Shown here: piece by piece, positions 49,863 to 52,194 of the stretch | How the letters are laid out: each line of letters opens with the position of its first letter | Numbering within the stretch: position 1 is the first letter of the stretch | Origin: a bacterium | GTDB lineage: Bacteria > SZUA-79 > Acidulodesulfobacterales > Acidulodesulfobacteraceae | Assembly: GCA_003232385.1 (NCBI GenBank) | Contig: QIJE01000034.1 | Coordinates: forward strand, 1-52,194 | Direction: 5' to 3' | DNA length: 52,194 bases | Notes under the pieces: generated by a model | The model's input: the letters and a program-made list of their open reading frames with translations, nothing else | Told to the model about the DNA's origin: nothing | The model's database searches: none | Position numbers and translations under genes: made by a program

Positions 49863-51383
49863 TTAAAGTAGCCGTAATAATGGTATAACAAGCGTAAAAA
49901 CCGTTCTGCTTTCGTCTCCGCAAACATTTATCGTCCCATTATGCAGTTTCATTATACGCAGGGATATCGGAAGACCAAGACCGGAACCCGTATTTTTAGT
50001 CGTAAAAAAAGGTTGAAATATTTTGTTTAAGTTTTCTTTTGGTATAGGACATCCGTTATTACTGATTTCTACATTTACAAAACCATCTCTAACCCTCGTC
50101 CGCACTTCTATCACCCCGTTTTTTGACACGCCCAATGTACAAATTGAGTCTATCGCATTTACTATCAAGTTGAGAATAACCTGTTTTAATAATTCCGGAT
50201 CTCCTTTTATTAAAACGACATCGTCACTTATTAAATCTTTAATTAATTTTATGTTTAAACCGGATAATTCAAGTTCCGATACCCTCAAGGATTCGTTTAT
50301 CAATTTGTTTATGTCTATCGTCGTCAGCTCCGGATCTCTTTGTCTTGTAAAACTTAAAAAATCTATAGTCATTCTATTTAGTCTTTTTACCTCTTTGCCT
50401 ATAATATTAGTAAGCTCTAAGACAATTTTATTTTCCGATTCATTGGCTATATAAGTGTTTGCGGACAAGATGACATATGTCGTATTTTTTACTTCATGGG
50501 CAATATGCGCCGACATTTCTCCCATAACAGCCATACAGTTCAATTCGCCCTTTTCTTTATTTACGGAATCTATCTTTTTCGTATAATCCTCTATAGCCCG
50601 TGCCATTAAATCAATAGCGTTTATCACGTCTCCTATCTCATCGTCAGACCTATTCTTAAAGACTATTTTGTAATCGCCGTTTTTTATTTTCTCTATATTT
50701 TCTTTTATTTCGGATAACGGCTTCATCAGAAAAATAGTCATTATATAAAACATAAGAAGTCCCAGTATAATAAATACGACCGCTATCGTTAAAAATCTGA
50801 TTCCAACCCAAAAAACACGACTATCGGTAATTTTCATCTCCTTTTTTATATTAAATTTAATAGCAACAAAACCTAAATTCTTACCGTTATATCGGAGATT
50901 TTTAGTCAAGATAGAATATTCTTCATAGGCTTTGTGCCCATGGGGGTAACTTCCTAATAGTGTAAACTTCGTAGCCAAATTTTTTAGATTATTGAATAAT
51001 CTAAAAAAAAATCCAGATCTGTTACTATTCTTTCTTATACAAAAAATATGTTGAAAATCATTTGTTAAAAGATTTTTCCTAACGACTATTAGCTTTTTCT
51101 TATTATTATATAACCAAACGCCTTCCACCATTCCATAATTATTTATATTAGAATATAAATATTGCTTAACAAATTTAGTTTTACCCAAACGATAGAGATA
51201 ACCTATTTCCGAAGCCAAAACATTAGCCCACCGTTCGTTGCTTAAATAATTCCTATAAGACAATGTTCTGTATATGGTAAAAAGAAATACCCCGTCACTT
51301 ATAAATGCCGTAAAGAAAAAAATAGCGAATGCACTAAGCAATACTTTCCATTTTATACTCAAATTTTTGAAGAAGCTCCTCAT
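49863..51383 (-). CDS. Sensor histidine kinase
   Basis: A 506-residue membrane kinase with two helices (about 16-38 and 191-218) enclosing a periplasmic sensor domain of about 150 residues. HAMP follows (219-272), then HisKA with the phospho-acceptor H296 (AHEVKNT) and a HATPase domain: N box NLIVNAID with N409, G1 block SNNGCPIP (441-448) and G2 GSGLGLP (466-472). It phosphorylates the regulator encoded just after. The sensed signal is unknown; a sulfur compound would fit the neighbouring sox genes. Confidence 0.93.
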   Translation of the reverse strand: MRSFFKNLSIKWKVLLSAFAIFFFTAFISDGVFLFTIYRTLSYRNYLSNERWANVLASEIGYLYRLGKTKFVKQYLYSNINNYGMVEGVWLYNNKKKLIVVRKNLLTNDFQHIFCIRKNSNRSGFFFRLFNNLKNLATKFTLLGSYPHGHKAYEEYSILTKNLRYNGKNLGFVAIKFNIKKEMKITDSRVFWVGIRFLTIAVVFIILGLLMFYIMTIFLMKPLSEIKENIEKIKNGDYKIVFKNRSDDEIGDVINAIDLMARAIEDYTKKIDSVNKEKGELNCMAVMGEMSAHIAHEVKNTTYVILSANTYIANESENKIVLELTNIIGKEVKRLNRMTIDFLSFTRQRDPELTTIDINKLINESLRVSELELSGLNIKLIKDLISDDVVLIKGDPELLKQVILNLIVNAIDSICTLGVSKNGVIEVRTRVRDGFVNVEISNNGCPIPKENLNKIFQPFFTTKNTGSGLGLPISLRIMKLHNGTINVCGDESRTVFTLVIPLLRLL

Positions 51384-51413
51384 CGTAACGATCTTATCAT
51401 AATAGAATAAAAA

Positions 51414-51447
51414 ATGCCCCGGAGATATTCAAATATCTCCGGGGCAT
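51414..51447 (-). terminator. Strong rho-independent terminator
   Basis: A 16-bp perfect stem (51414-51429 with 51432-51447) and a 2-base spacer, effectively a UCAA-type loop. On the minus strand a T-rich tail follows, so it ends the porin transcript and separates it from the histidine kinase. On the plus strand a shorter T-run also follows. Confidence 0.85.
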
Positions 51448-51479
51448 TTTAATCTTTGGTACTTAAATCATTATCTAAA

Positions 51480-52194
51480 TCAGAAGTTCCATATGAAGGC
51501 GCTTCCTAATGCTGTAATGTCTTTATGCTCGGCACCTGCGAAAGGCTTTAAGGGGTTAGTAGCCGTAGGAGATTCCGATTCTACACCACTTCCAGTCCAT
51601 ACGTAACCGCCCCATGCCTGCCATGCAAGCGTTTTCGTAAAGTGATGGGTAAAATTAACATCAAACTCCGTTCCGATAGCCTTACCGCCGAATTCCTGCT
51701 GTCCGTTTAAAGAATCCTGCAACCATGCAGCGTAAATCAATGATTCCTGCAACGTGTTGCCGGAAGGAAGAAATTCCTGGGCATCTACCATAATTCCATA
51801 CTTATTCGCTAAATTAGAACCAAGCGGGGAACCGTATATATAATGTTCACCGGGGGCTTTAATCTGAATTGCCTGCCAGTTAGAACCTATTACGTTACCG
51901 AATAACGTTCTGGTGTGCTGTACCTGCGAGTAGTAGGTGAAGTTAGCTCCGATACCGAATTTAAATCCTACAGACACGGGAATAATAGGCGTCGATAACA
52001 TTTTAGAGCCGGTTAAATACAAGTCGTAAGCATTTACCGCGTCGTATTGATCACCACTCGACGGAGACACGGGTAAAAAACGAGATAGAGGTAAACCGGT
52101 ATCTATTGCCTGATTTGACGCAATAATTCTACCCTGGAAGTAATCAACCTCACCCGCCAATTTTGTTCCGGCTTTTGAATACGTTGCCGATAAT
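51480..52194 (-). CDS. Porin-like outer-membrane beta-barrel protein (C-terminal part, runs off right edge)
   Basis: An open frame from the right edge to the stop at 51480, about 237 residues visible. Alternating polar/aromatic strands, abundant Gly/Tyr/Trp/Asn and a C-terminal phenylalanine (AFIWNF) fit a Gram-negative outer-membrane barrel. A TTG at 52160 could serve as a start, but the frame continues cleanly upstream (LSATYSKAGTKLAGEVDYFQG...), so this is the C-terminal part of a longer protein. The specific porin family is not clear. A strong terminator follows. Confidence 0.7.
   Translation of the reverse strand, partial: LSATYSKAGTKLAGEVDYFQGRIIASNQAIDTGLPLSRFLPVSPSSGDQYDAVNAYDLYLTGSKMLSTPIIPVSVGFKFGIGANFTYYSQVQHTRTLFGNVIGSNWQAIQIKAPGEHYIYGSPLGSNLANKYGIMVDAQEFLPSGNTLQESLIYAAWLQDSLNGQQEFGGKAIGTEFDVNFTHHFTKTLAWQAWGGYVWTGSGVESESPTATNPLKPFAGAEHKDITALGSAFIWNF

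Noticed and set aside
1-52194. CRISPR arrays, rRNA genes, insertion sequences, integrase
   Set aside because: I looked for regular direct repeats, transposase motifs and rRNA signatures and saw none.

Overview
The window looks like a low-GC, mostly anaerobic or facultative sulfur-metabolising bacterium, most plausibly a deltaproteobacterial (Desulfobacterota-type) lineage. This is inferred from gene content: ferredoxin-dependent indolepyruvate oxidoreductase, a MetV/MetF pair of the kind used with Wood-Ljungdahl C1 metabolism, a 2-hydroxyacyl-CoA dehydratase-type protein, FabK as the enoyl reductase, a periplasmic Sox thiosulfate system, a sigma-54 two-component pair, and a probable selenoprotein. 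Acidophilic sulfur-cycling Deltaproteobacteria with Sox genes would fit, but the window holds no rRNA and the taxonomy cannot be proven. Nearly all genes lie on the minus strand. 

Layout. (1) 1-6474: the first four genes of a BREX phage-defence island (brxA, brxB, brxC, pglX), with pglX running off the left edge. (2) 6475-7822: a gene-poor 1.3 kb scar with decayed minus-strand fragments and an inverted repeat. (3) 7823-14201: iorB, iorA, metF, metV, an HtrA-type protease and a CoA-activase/dehydratase-type protein. (4) 14517-19368: a lipid kinase (plus), glcF and glcD, rdgB, and a MORN-repeat protein (plus). (5) 19396-35979: a long housekeeping run transcribed leftwards: valS, rpmF, plsX, fabH, fabK, fabD, fabG, acpP, fabF, rpiB, glyA, nrdR, ribD, ribE, ribBA, ribH, nusB, a TusA-like selenoprotein, rph. 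(6) 36061-38486: dnaX, ybaB, recR on the plus strand. (7) 38494-41697: GH15 glucoamylase and a short-chain dehydrogenase. (8) 41767-48080: a sulfur-oxidation cluster reading soxY, soxZ, soxB, secreted DsrE-like, SoxA-like cytochrome, secreted DsrE-like, ccdA, thioredoxin, small repeat protein. (9) 48458-51383: an NtrC-type regulator and its histidine kinase. (10) 51480 to the right edge: the C-terminal part of an outer-membrane porin-like protein.

How the genes work together. The Sox cluster carries the carrier SoxYZ, the hydrolase SoxB and a mono-haem SoxA-like cytochrome, with CcdA and a thioredoxin to keep thiols reduced. No SoxX or SoxCD is present here, and two secreted DsrE-like proteins flank the cytochrome. 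A near-consensus sigma-54 promoter sits in front of soxY, with a perfect palindrome upstream, directly downstream of the NtrC-type regulator gene, so the kinase/regulator pair probably controls sox. The strongest hidden feature is a gene between nusB and rph that ordinary gene calling misses. Its in-frame UGA falls exactly on the catalytic cysteine of the TusA sulfurtransferase family, and a SECIS-like hairpin follows it.
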